Shown here: one piece after another, positions 35,207 to 44,891 of the stretch
Layout of the letters: each line of letters starts with the position of its first letter
Numbering within the stretch: position 1 is the first letter of the stretch
Assembly (NCBI GenBank): GCA_022767125.1
Contig: JALEPZ010000043.1
Coordinates: 1-54,042 of the forward strand
DNA from: Phocaeicola plebeius
GTDB lineage: Bacteria > Bacteroidota > Bacteroidia > Bacteroidales > Bacteroidaceae
Direction of reading: 5' to 3'
DNA length: 54,042 nucleotides
Made by a program: the position numbers and the translations under genes
Notes under the pieces: generated by a model
The model's database searches: none
Seen by the model: the letters and a program-made list of their open reading frames with translations, nothing else
Told to the model about the DNA's origin: nothing

Positions 35207-36103
35207 ATGGCCGTACAGAAGAAATTTGCCTTGGGACGGGGGCTCGACGCACTGATTTCGACCGAAGAAGTGCATACGTCCGGCTCCTCCTCGATCAGCG
35301 AAATCGCACTGGAAAAGATTTCGGTCAACCCCAACCAGCCCCGCCGCGAGTTCGACCCGATTGCCCTGCAGGAACTGGCCGACTCGATTGCCGAGATCGG
35401 CATCATCCAGCCGGTGACCCTGCGCCAGCTCAGCGAGGACGCCTACCAGCTGATTGCCGGCGAACGGCGCTTCAGGGCCTCGAAACTGGCCGGATTGACC
35501 GCCATTCCGGCGTACATCCGCACGGCGGACGACGAGAACGTAATGGAAATGGCACTCGTGGAGAACATCCAGCGGGAAGACCTGAACGCGCTGGAAATTG
35601 CCCTGGCCTACCAGCATCTCATCGAACAGTATAACCTGACGCAGGAAGGGCTCAGCGAACGGGTGGGCAAGAAGCGGACGACCATTGCCAACTATCTGCG
35701 CCTGCTGAAACTGCCGGCTCCCATCCAAATGGCCCTGAAGAACAAGGAAATCGACATGGGACATGCCCGGGCGCTGCTGGCCCTGGAGGACCCGAAGGCG
35801 CAGATTGACATCTTCCACGAAACGGTGAAGAACAACTACTCCGTACGCAAGGTGGAGGAGATGGTGAAAGCCCTCGCCCAGGGCGACAGTGTGGAATCGA
35901 AGGGCAAGAAAATCCGTCCCCAAGGGGCGCGGCTGTCGGAGGAATACACGCTGCTGCAGAACCACCTGTGCAGTTTCTTCGGTGCCAAGGTGCAGCTGTC
36001 GTGCAGCAACAAGGGCAAGGGGAAAATCAGCATCCCCTTCAGCAGCGAGACCGACCTGGAGCGGATTATGGAGATATTGGACAAACTGAAACCCAACGAA
36101 TAA
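35207..36103 (+). CDS. parB: chromosome-partitioning protein ParB
   Basis: A 298-residue ParB/Spo0J. It starts with KFALGRGLDALIS, then the CTP-binding ParB/Srx domain (NPNQPRREFDP, GERRFRASKLAG, ENIQREDLNALEIALAY), a helix-turn-helix that reads parS (LSERVGKKRTTIANYLRLLKLP) and a C-terminal dimerisation domain. It clamps on DNA around parS and recruits SMC. I did not find a full parS site (TGTTTCACGTGAAACA) in the window by eye; this was not an exhaustive search. Confidence 0.95.
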   Translation: MAVQKKFALGRGLDALISTEEVHTSGSSSISEIALEKISVNPNQPRREFDPIALQELADSIAEIGIIQPVTLRQLSEDAYQLIAGERRFRASKLAGLTAIPAYIRTADDENVMEMALVENIQREDLNALEIALAYQHLIEQYNLTQEGLSERVGKKRTTIANYLRLLKLPAPIQMALKNKEIDMGHARALLALEDPKAQIDIFHETVKNNYSVRKVEEMVKALAQGDSVESKGKKIRPQGARLSEEYTLLQNHLCSFFGAKVQLSCSNKGKGKISIPFSSETDLERIMEILDKLKPNE

Positions 36104-36120
36104 CCAAACAAAGACGAACG

Positions 36121-36930
36121 TTGAAACAGGATTTTCTGACATATGGACTGTATGCCGTGATGGCGGCTTTCCTGCTGGCGCTGGGAACGGGGGAGGCCTG
36201 TGCCCAGCGGGCCCGGAAGCACCGCGCGGGACAGCTGTCGGCCGACTCGCTGCGGGCCCAGTTCGTGGCCGACAGCCTGGCCTTGCTGGATACCGTCAGA
36301 GTGGCCGACCCTTCCCTCCTCCGCCTGGACGACCTGGAGGCGCCGGCCGACACGGCCCGCCTGGCAGCAGCAGCGGACTCGGCGATGGCGGCGGCAGCCG
36401 TCACTCCCGCCCGGAAGGAGAAGAAGACCTGGATACCCGTGCCCAACCGGGCCGTCTGGCTGTCACTGGCCATCCCCGGCGCGGGACAGATCTACAACCG
36501 CAAATACTGGAAACTGCCCATCATCTACGGAGGGTTCGTGGGCTGCGCCTATGCACTGACCTGGAACGGCAACATGTACAAGGACTACTCACAGGCCTAC
36601 CAGGACATCATGAGCGACAACCTCAACAACAACAGCTACATGGACTTCCTCCCCGCCGGCTACACGCAGGAGATGGTGATGCAGCGCAAGAGCTACTACC
36701 AGGAGCTGTTCCGCAAGCGCAAGGACCTCTACCGCCGCCAGCGCGACCTCAGCATCTTTGCCTTCATCGGGGTCTACCTGCTCTCGGTCATCGATGCCTA
36801 CGTGGATGCCGAACTGTCCAACTTCGACATCTCCAACGACTTGGGGATGCGGCTGGAACCAACGATATTTAACGATGCGCTCCGCCACCGCCCGGAGGCG
36901 GTGGGACTGCAGTGCAGTTTTACCTTTTAG
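36121..36930 (+). CDS. DUF5683 family membrane protein
   Basis: A 269-residue protein. A signal-like segment (residues 8-25) precedes an Ala/Asp-rich linker to about residue 110, then a conserved domain with AVWLSLAIPGAGQIYNRKYWKLPIIYGGFVGCAYAL and a late membrane segment FAFIGVYLLSVIDAYVDAEL. This is the DUF5683 pattern, found between parB and the lytic transglycosylase in many Bacteroidales. Function is unknown; the conserved place suggests a link between the envelope and segregation or growth control. The TTG at 36121 is chosen as start since it yields a full signal segment; the ATG at 36160 is an alternative. Confidence 0.75.
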   Translation: MKQDFLTYGLYAVMAAFLLALGTGEACAQRARKHRAGQLSADSLRAQFVADSLALLDTVRVADPSLLRLDDLEAPADTARLAAAADSAMAAAAVTPARKEKKTWIPVPNRAVWLSLAIPGAGQIYNRKYWKLPIIYGGFVGCAYALTWNGNMYKDYSQAYQDIMSDNLNNNSYMDFLPAGYTQEMVMQRKSYYQELFRKRKDLYRRQRDLSIFAFIGVYLLSVIDAYVDAELSNFDISNDLGMRLEPTIFNDALRHRPEAVGLQCSFTF

Positions 36931-36942
36931 ACTACCACTACC

Positions 36943-38211
36943 ATGAAGAAACTGATTATCGGAATCTGTGCCTTCCTGAGCCTGACGTCGACCCTCAGCG
37001 CCCAGCAGCCCATGAAGAGCATTACCGTGAAAACGGAAGCGGGCGAGGACGAGGTCATCGGCCTGCCGCAAGGACTGCTGTCGGAAACCGACAGCCTGTA
37101 CCTGGACTGGATTTCCAGGAACTACATCGACTGGGGCGAGAACTGTACGGCGACGGCGGCCAACCCGCAGGTCAGCGACTCGGTCTACATCGACCGCCTG
37201 CAGCGGATTCCGGCCCTCATCGAGATGCCGTTCAACAGCATTGTCCGCGAATTCATCGAGATGTATGCCACCCGCCTGCGCCAGAAGGTGGCCTTCATCC
37301 TCAGTGCCAACAACCTGTATATGCCCATCATCGAGGAGGCGTTCGACCTGTACGACCTGCCGCTGGAACTGAAATACCTGCCGGTCATTGAGTCGGCCAT
37401 GAACCCGACGGCCACCTCGGCACAGGGAGCCGTGGGGCTGTGGCAGTTCATGCTGGGCACGGGCAAAGTGTACGGACTGAAGATTACCTCGCTCATCGAC
37501 GAACGGCGCGACCCCGTGAAGTCGACCCGTGCCGCCGCCCGCTATCTGAGGGACCTCTACGACATCTACCACGACTGGAACCTGGTGCTGGCCGCCTACA
37601 ACTGCGGACCGGGCGTCATCAACAAGGCCATCCGCCGCGCCGGCGGGGAAAAGGACTTCTGGGCCCTCTATAACTACCTGCCTTCTACCACCCGCGGATA
37701 CGTGCCGGCTTTCATCGCCGCCAACTACATTATGAACTACTACTGCGAGCACAACATCAGTCCGCTGGACATGAAACTGCCCGACAGCACGGACACCCTG
37801 CTCATCTCCCGTCCGCTCAGCCTGCAGCAGGTGTCGAAGGTATGCGGCATCCACATCGATCAGCTGCGGGCCCTCAACCCGGAGTTCAAGAAAGACCTGA
37901 TTCCCGGCAACGAGGAACCCTATGCCTTGCGCCTGCCGACCCCCCTCATCAGCACCTTCCTCGACCGCGAGGACAGCATCTACAACTACAAGCCCGACAC
38001 CTACCTCAACCGCCGCACGACGGTAGAGGTGAAGTCGGCCGCACGCGCCTCCTCGGGAGCCGGCGGCCAGGCCGTCTACCACAAGATACGCAACGGAGAA
38101 ACCCTGGGCAGCATCGCCGCCAAGTACAAGGTGAGCGTTTCGCAACTCCAGAAGTTGAACGGCATCAAGGGAACGGCAATCCGCGCAGGAAAATCTATCC
38201 GAATCCGATAA
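36943..38211 (+). CDS. MltD-like lytic transglycosylase with LysM domain
   Basis: A 422-residue secreted protein with a signal peptide (1-20, SAQQ). The SLT domain covers about residues 125-275 with the catalytic Glu in LPVIESAMNPTATSAQGAVGLWQFM, the turn AAYNCGPG, and YVPAFIAANYI. A linker leads to a C-terminal LysM of about 45 residues (YHKIRNGETLGSIAAKYKVSVSQLQKLNG) that binds peptidoglycan. It cleaves the MurNAc-GlcNAc bond to give 1,6-anhydro ends. It lies 12 bp after the DUF5683 gene in the parA operon. Confidence 0.92.
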   Translation: MKKLIIGICAFLSLTSTLSAQQPMKSITVKTEAGEDEVIGLPQGLLSETDSLYLDWISRNYIDWGENCTATAANPQVSDSVYIDRLQRIPALIEMPFNSIVREFIEMYATRLRQKVAFILSANNLYMPIIEEAFDLYDLPLELKYLPVIESAMNPTATSAQGAVGLWQFMLGTGKVYGLKITSLIDERRDPVKSTRAAARYLRDLYDIYHDWNLVLAAYNCGPGVINKAIRRAGGEKDFWALYNYLPSTTRGYVPAFIAANYIMNYYCEHNISPLDMKLPDSTDTLLISRPLSLQQVSKVCGIHIDQLRALNPEFKKDLIPGNEEPYALRLPTPLISTFLDREDSIYNYKPDTYLNRRTTVEVKSAARASSGAGGQAVYHKIRNGETLGSIAAKYKVSVSQLQKLNGIKGTAIRAGKSIRIR

Positions 38212-38225
38212 AAATTCGGATATTT

Positions 38226-38256
38226 CTTGCATAGCAATATAGATTTCATATATTTG
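38226..38256 (+). promoter_or_regulatory. promoter of relA/spoT
   Basis: CTTG at 38226-38229, 19 bp, then TATATTTG at 38249-38256. This gives relA/spoT its own start near 38263 in addition to read-through from the parA operon. Confidence 0.65.
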
Positions 38257-38280
38257 CAAGGAATTGCAAGGAATACCATT

Positions 38281-40551
38281 ATGACGGATGAAAAAATGAC
38301 TCAAGAGCAGACAGACGAGAAGCTCATCAACGAGGCTTTTCAGGAACTGTTGGACCGATACCTGTCGAGCAGGCACCGGAGGAAAGTGGAGATTATCACA
38401 AAAGCATTCAATTTTGCCCGCCAGGCGCACAAAGGCGTGCGCCGGCGCTCGGGCGAACCCTATATCCTGCACCCCATCGCCGTGGCCCGCATCGCATGTG
38501 TGGAAATCGGCTTGGGGTCGACGTCTATCTGTGCGGCCCTGCTGCACGACGTGGTGGAAGACACGGACTATACGGTGGAGGACATCGATAACCTGTTCGG
38601 CCCGAAGATTGCGCAGATCGTGGACGGACTGACCAAGATTTCGGGCGGCATCTTCGGCGACCGCGCCTCGGCACAGGCCGAGAACTTCAAGAAGCTGCTG
38701 CTGACGATGAACGACGATATCCGCGTCATCCTTATCAAGATTGCCGACCGCCTGCACAATATGCGCACGCTGGGGTCGATGCTGCCCAGCAAGCAGTACA
38801 AGATTGCCGGCGAAACCCTCTACATCTACGCGCCGCTGGCCAACCGCCTGGGGCTGAACCGCATCAAGACAGAGCTGGAGGACCTGAGCTTCAAGTATGA
38901 GCACCCCGAGACTTACCAGCAGATACAGGAAAAGCTGAAGGCTACGCAGGCGGAACGCGAGAACGTGTTTGAGAACTTCACTGCTCCCATCCGTGCGCAG
39001 CTGGACAAAATGGGCTTCCCCTACAAGATTCAGGCCCGCGTGAAGTCGCCCTATTCCATCTGGAACAAGATGCAGACCAAGCACATCACCTTCGAGGAAA
39101 TCTATGACATCCTGGCGGTACGCATCATCTTCACCCCCAAGGACAACGACGAGGAGCTGAACGACTGTTTCAACATCTACGTGGCCATCTCGAAAATCTA
39201 CAAGCCCCATCCCGACCGCCTGCGCGACTGGGTGAGCCATCCCAAGGCCAACGGCTACCAGGCCCTCCACGTGACGCTGATGAGCAACATGGGTCAGTGG
39301 ATCGAAGTGCAGATTCGCAGCGAACGGATGAACGACATTGCCGAACAGGGCTTCGCTGCCCACTGGAAATACAAGGAAGGAAGCACCGACGACGAAGGCG
39401 AACTGACCAAATGGCTGCGGACCATCAAGGAAATACTGGACGACCCCCAGCCCGATGCGCTGGACTTCCTGGACACCATCAAGCTGAACCTCTTCGCATC
39501 CGAGATCTTCGTGTTTACCCCGAAGGGCGAAATCAAGACCATGCCGCAGAACTGTACGGCCCTCGACTTCGCCTTCTCCATCCATACCTTCCTGGGCAGC
39601 CACTGTATCGGCGCCAAGGTCAACCACAAGCTGGTACCGCTCAGCCACAAGCTGCAGAGCGGCGACCAGGTAGAAATCCTGACTTCGAAATCCCAGCGGG
39701 TGCAGGCATCGTGGATCAACTTCGCCACCACCGCCAAGGCCAAGGCGAAGATCCAGGCCATCCTGAAGCGCGAGAAGAAGGAGGTGCAGCAGCGGGGCGA
39801 GGACATCATCAACGACTTCTTCAGCCAGGCCCGCATCGAGCAGACCGACGAGAACCTGCAGAAGCTCTACGACCTGCACAACGTGAAGGATTTCGACGAA
39901 CTGGCTACGGCCGTGGGCCAGCACAGCTTCGAGCTGAACGAGACCGACCTGAACGAACTGAAGGAAAAACCGGTCCCCAACAACTGGAAGAAATACATCT
40001 CATTTGCCTTCGGCGGAGGCAGCAAACCCAAACAGGAAGAGAAGCCCGAGGCAGACACCAAGATTGACATCGACAAGAAGAAGGTGCTGAAGCTGACGCC
40101 GGATGCCATCCAGAAGAATTATATCATCGCTGACTGCTGCAAGCCCATTCCGGGCGATGACGTGCTGGGTTATATCGACGACAACAACCGCATCATCATC
40201 CACAAGCGCCAGTGCCCCATCGCCTCGCAGCTGAAGAGCAGCTTCGGCAACCGGCTGCTGGCCGTGCAGTGGGAAATCGGCAAGGCACTGAATTTCCCGG
40301 TGAACGTCTACATCAAGGGCATCGACGGAATCGGGGTGCTGAACCGCGTCACGGAAATCATCTCGCGGCAGCTGAACGTAAATATCCACAAGCTGTTCAT
40401 CGAATCGAACGACGGCATCTTCGAAGGCCGCATCCAGCTCTTCGTGCACGATGTGGACGATGTCAACACCATCTGCAACAATCTGAAGACCGTGGAACAG
40501 ATCAAGAAAGTGACGCGCATCGAGGGATTCGACGACCAGATTACGGACTGA
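38281..40551 (+). CDS. bifunctional (p)ppGpp synthetase/hydrolase RelA/SpoT
   Basis: A 756-residue RSH protein with all domains: the N-terminal HD hydrolase (ALLHDVVEDTDYT), the synthetase (KSPYSIWNKMQ, DILAVRIIF, HPKANGYQALHVTL), TGS (VFTPKGEIKTMPQNCTALDFAFSIH), a helical/zinc-finger-like region with IIADCCKPIPGDD, and a C-terminal ACT domain. Both active sites look intact, so it should make and break the alarmone. The start at 38281 fits the promoter at 38226-38256; a start at 38296 is also possible. The leader has GCAAGGAAT twice. Confidence 0.95.
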   Translation: MTDEKMTQEQTDEKLINEAFQELLDRYLSSRHRRKVEIITKAFNFARQAHKGVRRRSGEPYILHPIAVARIACVEIGLGSTSICAALLHDVVEDTDYTVEDIDNLFGPKIAQIVDGLTKISGGIFGDRASAQAENFKKLLLTMNDDIRVILIKIADRLHNMRTLGSMLPSKQYKIAGETLYIYAPLANRLGLNRIKTELEDLSFKYEHPETYQQIQEKLKATQAERENVFENFTAPIRAQLDKMGFPYKIQARVKSPYSIWNKMQTKHITFEEIYDILAVRIIFTPKDNDEELNDCFNIYVAISKIYKPHPDRLRDWVSHPKANGYQALHVTLMSNMGQWIEVQIRSERMNDIAEQGFAAHWKYKEGSTDDEGELTKWLRTIKEILDDPQPDALDFLDTIKLNLFASEIFVFTPKGEIKTMPQNCTALDFAFSIHTFLGSHCIGAKVNHKLVPLSHKLQSGDQVEILTSKSQRVQASWINFATTAKAKAKIQAILKREKKEVQQRGEDIINDFFSQARIEQTDENLQKLYDLHNVKDFDELATAVGQHSFELNETDLNELKEKPVPNNWKKYISFAFGGGSKPKQEEKPEADTKIDIDKKKVLKLTPDAIQKNYIIADCCKPIPGDDVLGYIDDNNRIIIHKRQCPIASQLKSSFGNRLLAVQWEIGKALNFPVNVYIKGIDGIGVLNRVTEIISRQLNVNIHKLFIESNDGIFEGRIQLFVHDVDDVNTICNNLKTVEQIKKVTRIEGFDDQITD

Positions 40552-40564
40552 CGGGGACGGCCCG

Positions 40565-41050
40565 TCAGAACTTCTTCACCCGGATGTGGCAATAGGGGGC
40601 TTCGCCCGTCTTGTCGTAGTAGTGCTGGTGGTAGTCCTCGGCCTCCCAAAAAACAGTGGCAGGCGTCAGCCGTGTATTCACCTCATAGCCTTTCTGGCGG
40701 AGCAGGTCGATCACGGCAGACGCCTGCCTTTTCTGTTCCTCATCGAGGTAGAAGATTTCGCTCCGGTATTGCGGGCCGAGGTCGGGACCGATGCCATCCG
40801 TCTGTGACGGGTCGTGGATCTCGAAGAAGAGCCGGCAGAGCGCCGTGAAGGAAGTCCGATCGGCATCATATTCCACCAATACCGCTTCGGCATGACCGGT
40901 GAGATGGGCCTTCACTTGGGGGTAAGTGGGGTGTTCCTCCTGGCCTCCGATATAGCCGACAGTCGTTTTCAGTACCCCTTCTGCCCGTTGCAGCTGGTAC
41001 TGTGTGCCCCAGAAACATCCGCAGGCAAAAATCGCTTTTTCTGTTTTCAT
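40565..41050 (-). CDS. msrA: peptide methionine sulfoxide reductase MsrA
   Basis: A 161-residue MsrA with the catalytic GCFWG (Cys 12) and the family motifs VGYIGGQEEHPTYPQV, HAEAVLVEYD, FFEIHDPSQ, GPDLGPQYRSEIFY and AEDYHQHYY. It reduces the S-form of methionine sulfoxide in proteins or free. It is cytosolic, lacking a signal. The start at 41050 is chosen from the family N-terminus and the nearby -7-like box; 41056 is an alternative. Confidence 0.95.
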   Translation of the reverse strand: MKTEKAIFACGCFWGTQYQLQRAEGVLKTTVGYIGGQEEHPTYPQVKAHLTGHAEAVLVEYDADRTSFTALCRLFFEIHDPSQTDGIGPDLGPQYRSEIFYLDEEQKRQASAVIDLLRQKGYEVNTRLTPATVFWEAEDYHQHYYDKTGEAPYCHIRVKKF

Positions 41051-41075
41051 GTGCATTCTCTTTGGTTCATCGCTG

Positions 41076-41083
41076 CGAAGATA
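41076..41083 (-). promoter_or_regulatory. -7-like box of msrA
   Basis: The minus strand reads TATCTTCG, one change from TAnnTTTG, back to back with the plus-strand box at 41097-41104 (13 bp apart). Confidence 0.5.
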
Positions 41084-41096
41084 CAAAAAATAATGC

Positions 41097-41104
41097 TACT
41101 TTTG
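41097..41104 (+). promoter_or_regulatory. -7 box of the TPR gene
   Basis: TACTTTTG fits TAnnTTTG, with a leader of about 21 nt to the ATG at 41132. Confidence 0.65.
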
Positions 41105-41131
41105 TCGTGCATTATCAACAGGAATCTACGG

Positions 41132-41977
41132 ATGAAGAAAACAATCGGAATCATCGCCCTGGCAGGAGCCTGCTGCCTGCCGGTCACGACAGCGGCGCAG
41201 GAAGCCCCCGACAGCCTGTACCACCGGCTGGTAGGACAGGCCATGGACTATACCCTCAAGGACAGCCTGAAGCAGGCGGAACAGCTGTTTCGCGAAGCCC
41301 TGAAGCTCGACCCTACGAATGCCCGCAACGCCCTGCTGTTCTCGAACCTGGGCACGGTGCTCCGCCGCCAGGGACGCGCCGACGAGGCCATAGAGGCCTA
41401 CACCATGGCCCTCAACATCACCCCCTACTCTACTGCCATGCTGCTGAACCGGGCGTCGCTCTACATGGAGAAGGGACGGGAGGACCTGGCCTACGTGGAT
41501 TACTGCACGGTGATCGACCTGCTGCCCGACGAGATAGAAGCCCGGCTGGTCCGCGCCTACATCTACCAGCGCCGGCGGCAATACAAGGAGGCCCGCATCG
41601 ACTACAACGTGGTGCTGCGGCAGGACCTGAGCAACCGGACGGCGCGTCTGGGCATGGTGATGCTCGACGAGAAAGAGCACCGGACGGCCGCTGCCATGGA
41701 AGAGATGAACCGCCTCGTACAGGAGTACCCCGACGATGCCCTGCTGCTCAAGATGCGGGCCAACCTCTACCTGGGACAGGAACAGTGGGAGGCGGCCTTG
41801 CTCGACCTGGAAACGGCTGTCCGCAAAGACCCGGCCGATGCCGAAGTATGTGTCGTGCTGGGCGATACCTACCTGAAGGTCAAGAAGAAAAGCGATGCAA
41901 GGGCTGCGTTCGAACAGGCCATTTCACGGGGCTTGCCGCGGGCGGAACTGGCCCCACGGCTGAAGGCCTGCAAGTGA
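41132..41977 (+). CDS. secreted tetratricopeptide-repeat protein
   Basis: A 281-residue protein with a signal peptide (residues 1-21, TTAAQ). The rest is about seven TPR units, for example DSLKQAEQLFREALKLDP, ADEAIEAYTMALNITPYS, YKEARIDYNVVLRQDL and WEAALLDLETAVRKDPAD. TPR proteins are scaffolds for protein contacts. It lies 96 bp before a TonB-dependent receptor gene that has its own -7 box, so it may act with the receptor in the periplasm, but that link is only from position. No enzymatic domain is present. Confidence 0.85.
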   Translation: MKKTIGIIALAGACCLPVTTAAQEAPDSLYHRLVGQAMDYTLKDSLKQAEQLFREALKLDPTNARNALLFSNLGTVLRRQGRADEAIEAYTMALNITPYSTAMLLNRASLYMEKGREDLAYVDYCTVIDLLPDEIEARLVRAYIYQRRRQYKEARIDYNVVLRQDLSNRTARLGMVMLDEKEHRTAAAMEEMNRLVQEYPDDALLLKMRANLYLGQEQWEAALLDLETAVRKDPADAEVCVVLGDTYLKVKKKSDARAAFEQAISRGLPRAELAPRLKACK

Positions 41978-42051
41978 GTCTGAAACACGTTTGTCATCCC
42001 GTCGTCAACAAAGCGTTACTCCTCCGTTATCGGCCTGTCACACCCTTGCCC

Positions 42052-42059
42052 TACTTTTG
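42052..42059 (+). promoter_or_regulatory. -7 box of the TonB receptor-lipoprotein pair
   Basis: TACTTTTG fits TAnnTTTG. Transcription would start near 42066. Confidence 0.6.
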
Positions 42060-42091
42060 CCTCCGAAATCAAAATGAAGAGACAAGAGAAA

Positions 42092-44851
42092 ATGAAAGGA
42101 ATCATGACATGGCTTTTGGCGGTCTGGACATGTGCCAGCCTCCAGGCAGCTGCCATCCGGGGAACCGTGGTGGACAAGGAAACAAAGGAACCGCTCATCG
42201 GAGCGGCTGTCCAGGTCGGTGGAACAACCACAGGGACCATTACGGATATCGACGGACGGTTTGAACTGGCAGGACTTCGCAACGGCAAGCACACGCTGAT
42301 CGTATCGTACGTATCTTATCGCACACTGACCATCGATGTGACGGTCAACGGCATGACCGACCTGACACTGGAGCTGCAGACCGATGCGCAGCAGCTGGGG
42401 GAAGTGACCGTGACCGCCGCTGCCCGACGGAACACGGAGAATGCCCTGATTAACCAGCAGCGGCAAAGCCTGGTCATCCAGACGGGAGTATCGGCCCAAC
42501 AGATCACCCGGACGCAGGACAAGGATGCCTCGGAAGTGATCCGCCGTGTGCCGGGCATCAGCATCATCGACGAGAAATTCGTCATGGTACGCGGACTTTC
42601 GCAACGATATAATAATGTATGGATCAACAACAGTGCCGTACCGAGCAGCGAGGCGGATGCCAGAGCTTTCTCGTTCGACATCATCCCCTCCTCGCAGCTG
42701 GACAACCTGATGGTGGTGAAAAGTGCCTCGCCCGAATATCCGGCCGACTTCACCGGCGGCTTCATCCTGATACAGACCAAGGATGTGCCCAACAGCAACG
42801 GCTTCGGACTGAGCATTGGCGGCAGCCTGAACGACCGCACGCACCTGAAGGACTTCTATGCCGCCCAGGGCAGCGGAACGGACTTTCTGGGCTTCGACAA
42901 CGGACTGCGCAGCCTGTCGGAAGGCATCCACACGGCCCTGAACTCGGACAACGGCCAGCCCAACAACTACAGCCTGCTGGGCAACGGACTGAACAATGAC
43001 TGGACGGTGAAGAAACATTCGCCGGTGGGCGACCTCAGCCTGAGCGTAAACGCCAACCACCGCTGGGTGAAGGACAACGGCAGCACCTGGGCCGTTCTCG
43101 GGGTGGCCAACTACAGCAACACCTACCGTACCTATCTCGACATGAGCAACAACCTCTTCGGCAGTTACGACACGACCAACGACCGCTCGAACTACCTGCA
43201 CCGCTACACGGACAACCAGTATAATCACAATGTGCGGCTCGGCGCCATGCTCAACCTAACATACGTCAGCCCTAGCGGCAACCACCGCTACGAACTGAAG
43301 AACATCTTCAACCAGCTGGGAAAAGACCGCTACACTTCCCGAACGGGTACCAACGCCCAAAGTGAACAGGAGCGGCAGGCAGAATACTACTACCAGAGCC
43401 GCAGCACCTATAACGGGCAGTTCACCGGCAAGCATGACTGGGGAGACCACGACGCACTGGACTGGAGCGCAGGCTATTCGTATGCCAACCGCAACATGCC
43501 GGACCGCCGGCGCTACACGCAGACGTATGACGAGACGGAGAACCGCTACTTCACCGAGAACATCAACGATGCCAACCGCGAATTTTCCCGCTTGGACGAA
43601 CACATCCTCTCTGCCAACGTCAACTACCGCCGCACCTTCCCGTTCGGCGAGTTCCAGCCCCAACTGAAACTGGGGGCCTATACCGAATTCCGCACCCGCA
43701 CCTACGACACCCGCTTCTTCCTCTATACCTGGAACGGTGGCAGCCTTCCCTCGCAATATGCCGCGATGGACGTGCCTACCCAGCTGATGCAGGACGCCAA
43801 CTACGGCGGCGACCGCCTGTCGCTCCTGGAAAAGGTGGACTACACCAACAACTACCAGGGCAACAACCTGCTGAATGCCGGATATGTGGGATTCAACCTG
43901 CCCTTCGGGAAACTGAATGTCTATGCCGGTGTCCGCTTCGAGCACGACCGCATGAAGCTGGTCAGCAACACCCGGCAGTATGAGGAAAGCCATCACGCCC
44001 TCTACTACACCTACAATGACTTCTTCCCCACGCTGAACAGCACCTACCGGCTGAACGACCGGCACCAGTTCCGCCTGTCGTACGGACGCACGGTCAACCG
44101 CCCGGAATTCCGCGAAGTGTCCACGTCGGTATTCTACGACTTCGACCTGGCGAGCAACGTGGAGGGTAACGCCGCCCTGAAGCCTGCCTACATCGACAAC
44201 TTCGACCTCTCGTATGAACTCTTCCCGGGCGAAGGCGAACTGGTTTCCGTATCGCTGTTCTACAAACGCTTCCGCGACCCCATCGAATGGGTCTACACCC
44301 TGAACGGGGGCACCGACTATACCTACTCGAACCAGAATGCCGAGAGTGCCGACAACTACGGTATCGAAGTAGACATCCGCAAGAAACTGGATTTCATCGG
44401 ACTGCCTCACTTCAGCCTCAGCTTCAACGGGTCGCTCATCAAGAGCCAGGTCAACTTTGCCCAGGGCTCCTCGCAGAAAAGCCGCCCCATGCAGGGCCAG
44501 TCGCCCTACCTGATCAATACCGGACTGTTCTACCAGCATAACGGCTGGAACGCCGCCCTGCTCTACAACCGCATCGGCAAGCGCATCGTGGGCGTAGGAC
44601 GGAGCATGGGCAGCGGCGAGAACATCGTCAATGTGCCCGACTCTTACGAGATGCCCCGCAACACCATCGACCTGAACCTGTCGAAACAGATCGGCAAGCA
44701 CCTCGAAGCCAAGATCGGCGTGCGCGACCTGCTGGCCGAACGCATCACGTACCAGCAGTTCCAGGAAACGAACCACGGCGAAGTGACGCAGATCAACCGG
44801 CAGTACCGGCCGGGACGGAACTTCAACATCCAGCTCAGCTATCAATTCTAA
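42092..44851 (+). CDS. TonB-dependent outer-membrane receptor
   Basis: A 919-residue receptor. After the signal peptide (to about residue 19) there is a CarboxypepD-reg-like domain (IRGTVVDKETKEPLIGAAVQV), then a plug domain (ASEVIRRVPGISIIDEKFVMVRGLSQRYN, SSQLDNLMVVKSASPEYPADFTGG), and a 22-strand barrel ending FNIQLSYQF. The extension is shorter than in SusC receptors and no SusD gene follows, so it is not a classic polysaccharide importer. Cargo is unknown. The ATG at 42092 is preferred since the one at 42074 lies only about 8 nt from the predicted transcription start. A lipoprotein gene follows 40 bp later. Confidence 0.88.
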   Translation: MKGIMTWLLAVWTCASLQAAAIRGTVVDKETKEPLIGAAVQVGGTTTGTITDIDGRFELAGLRNGKHTLIVSYVSYRTLTIDVTVNGMTDLTLELQTDAQQLGEVTVTAAARRNTENALINQQRQSLVIQTGVSAQQITRTQDKDASEVIRRVPGISIIDEKFVMVRGLSQRYNNVWINNSAVPSSEADARAFSFDIIPSSQLDNLMVVKSASPEYPADFTGGFILIQTKDVPNSNGFGLSIGGSLNDRTHLKDFYAAQGSGTDFLGFDNGLRSLSEGIHTALNSDNGQPNNYSLLGNGLNNDWTVKKHSPVGDLSLSVNANHRWVKDNGSTWAVLGVANYSNTYRTYLDMSNNLFGSYDTTNDRSNYLHRYTDNQYNHNVRLGAMLNLTYVSPSGNHRYELKNIFNQLGKDRYTSRTGTNAQSEQERQAEYYYQSRSTYNGQFTGKHDWGDHDALDWSAGYSYANRNMPDRRRYTQTYDETENRYFTENINDANREFSRLDEHILSANVNYRRTFPFGEFQPQLKLGAYTEFRTRTYDTRFFLYTWNGGSLPSQYAAMDVPTQLMQDANYGGDRLSLLEKVDYTNNYQGNNLLNAGYVGFNLPFGKLNVYAGVRFEHDRMKLVSNTRQYEESHHALYYTYNDFFPTLNSTYRLNDRHQFRLSYGRTVNRPEFREVSTSVFYDFDLASNVEGNAALKPAYIDNFDLSYELFPGEGELVSVSLFYKRFRDPIEWVYTLNGGTDYTYSNQNAESADNYGIEVDIRKKLDFIGLPHFSLSFNGSLIKSQVNFAQGSSQKSRPMQGQSPYLINTGLFYQHNGWNAALLYNRIGKRIVGVGRSMGSGENIVNVPDSYEMPRNTIDLNLSKQIGKHLEAKIGVRDLLAERITYQQFQETNHGEVTQINRQYRPGRNFNIQLSYQF

Positions 44852-44891
44852 ACCATCGCCAACAATCACTTTTAACTATAATAAAAGCAAT

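Noticed and set aside
36589..39924. Minus-strand open frame of 1111 codons
   Set aside because: It lies opposite DUF5683, the lytic transglycosylase and relA/spoT, crosses several gene boundaries and has the Val/His/Gln-rich composition of G+C-driven shadow frames.
43256..44869. Minus-strand open frame of 537 codons opposite the TonB receptor
   Set aside because: Shadow frame with low-complexity Val/Gly/Ala composition; the receptor on the plus strand has plug and barrel motifs.
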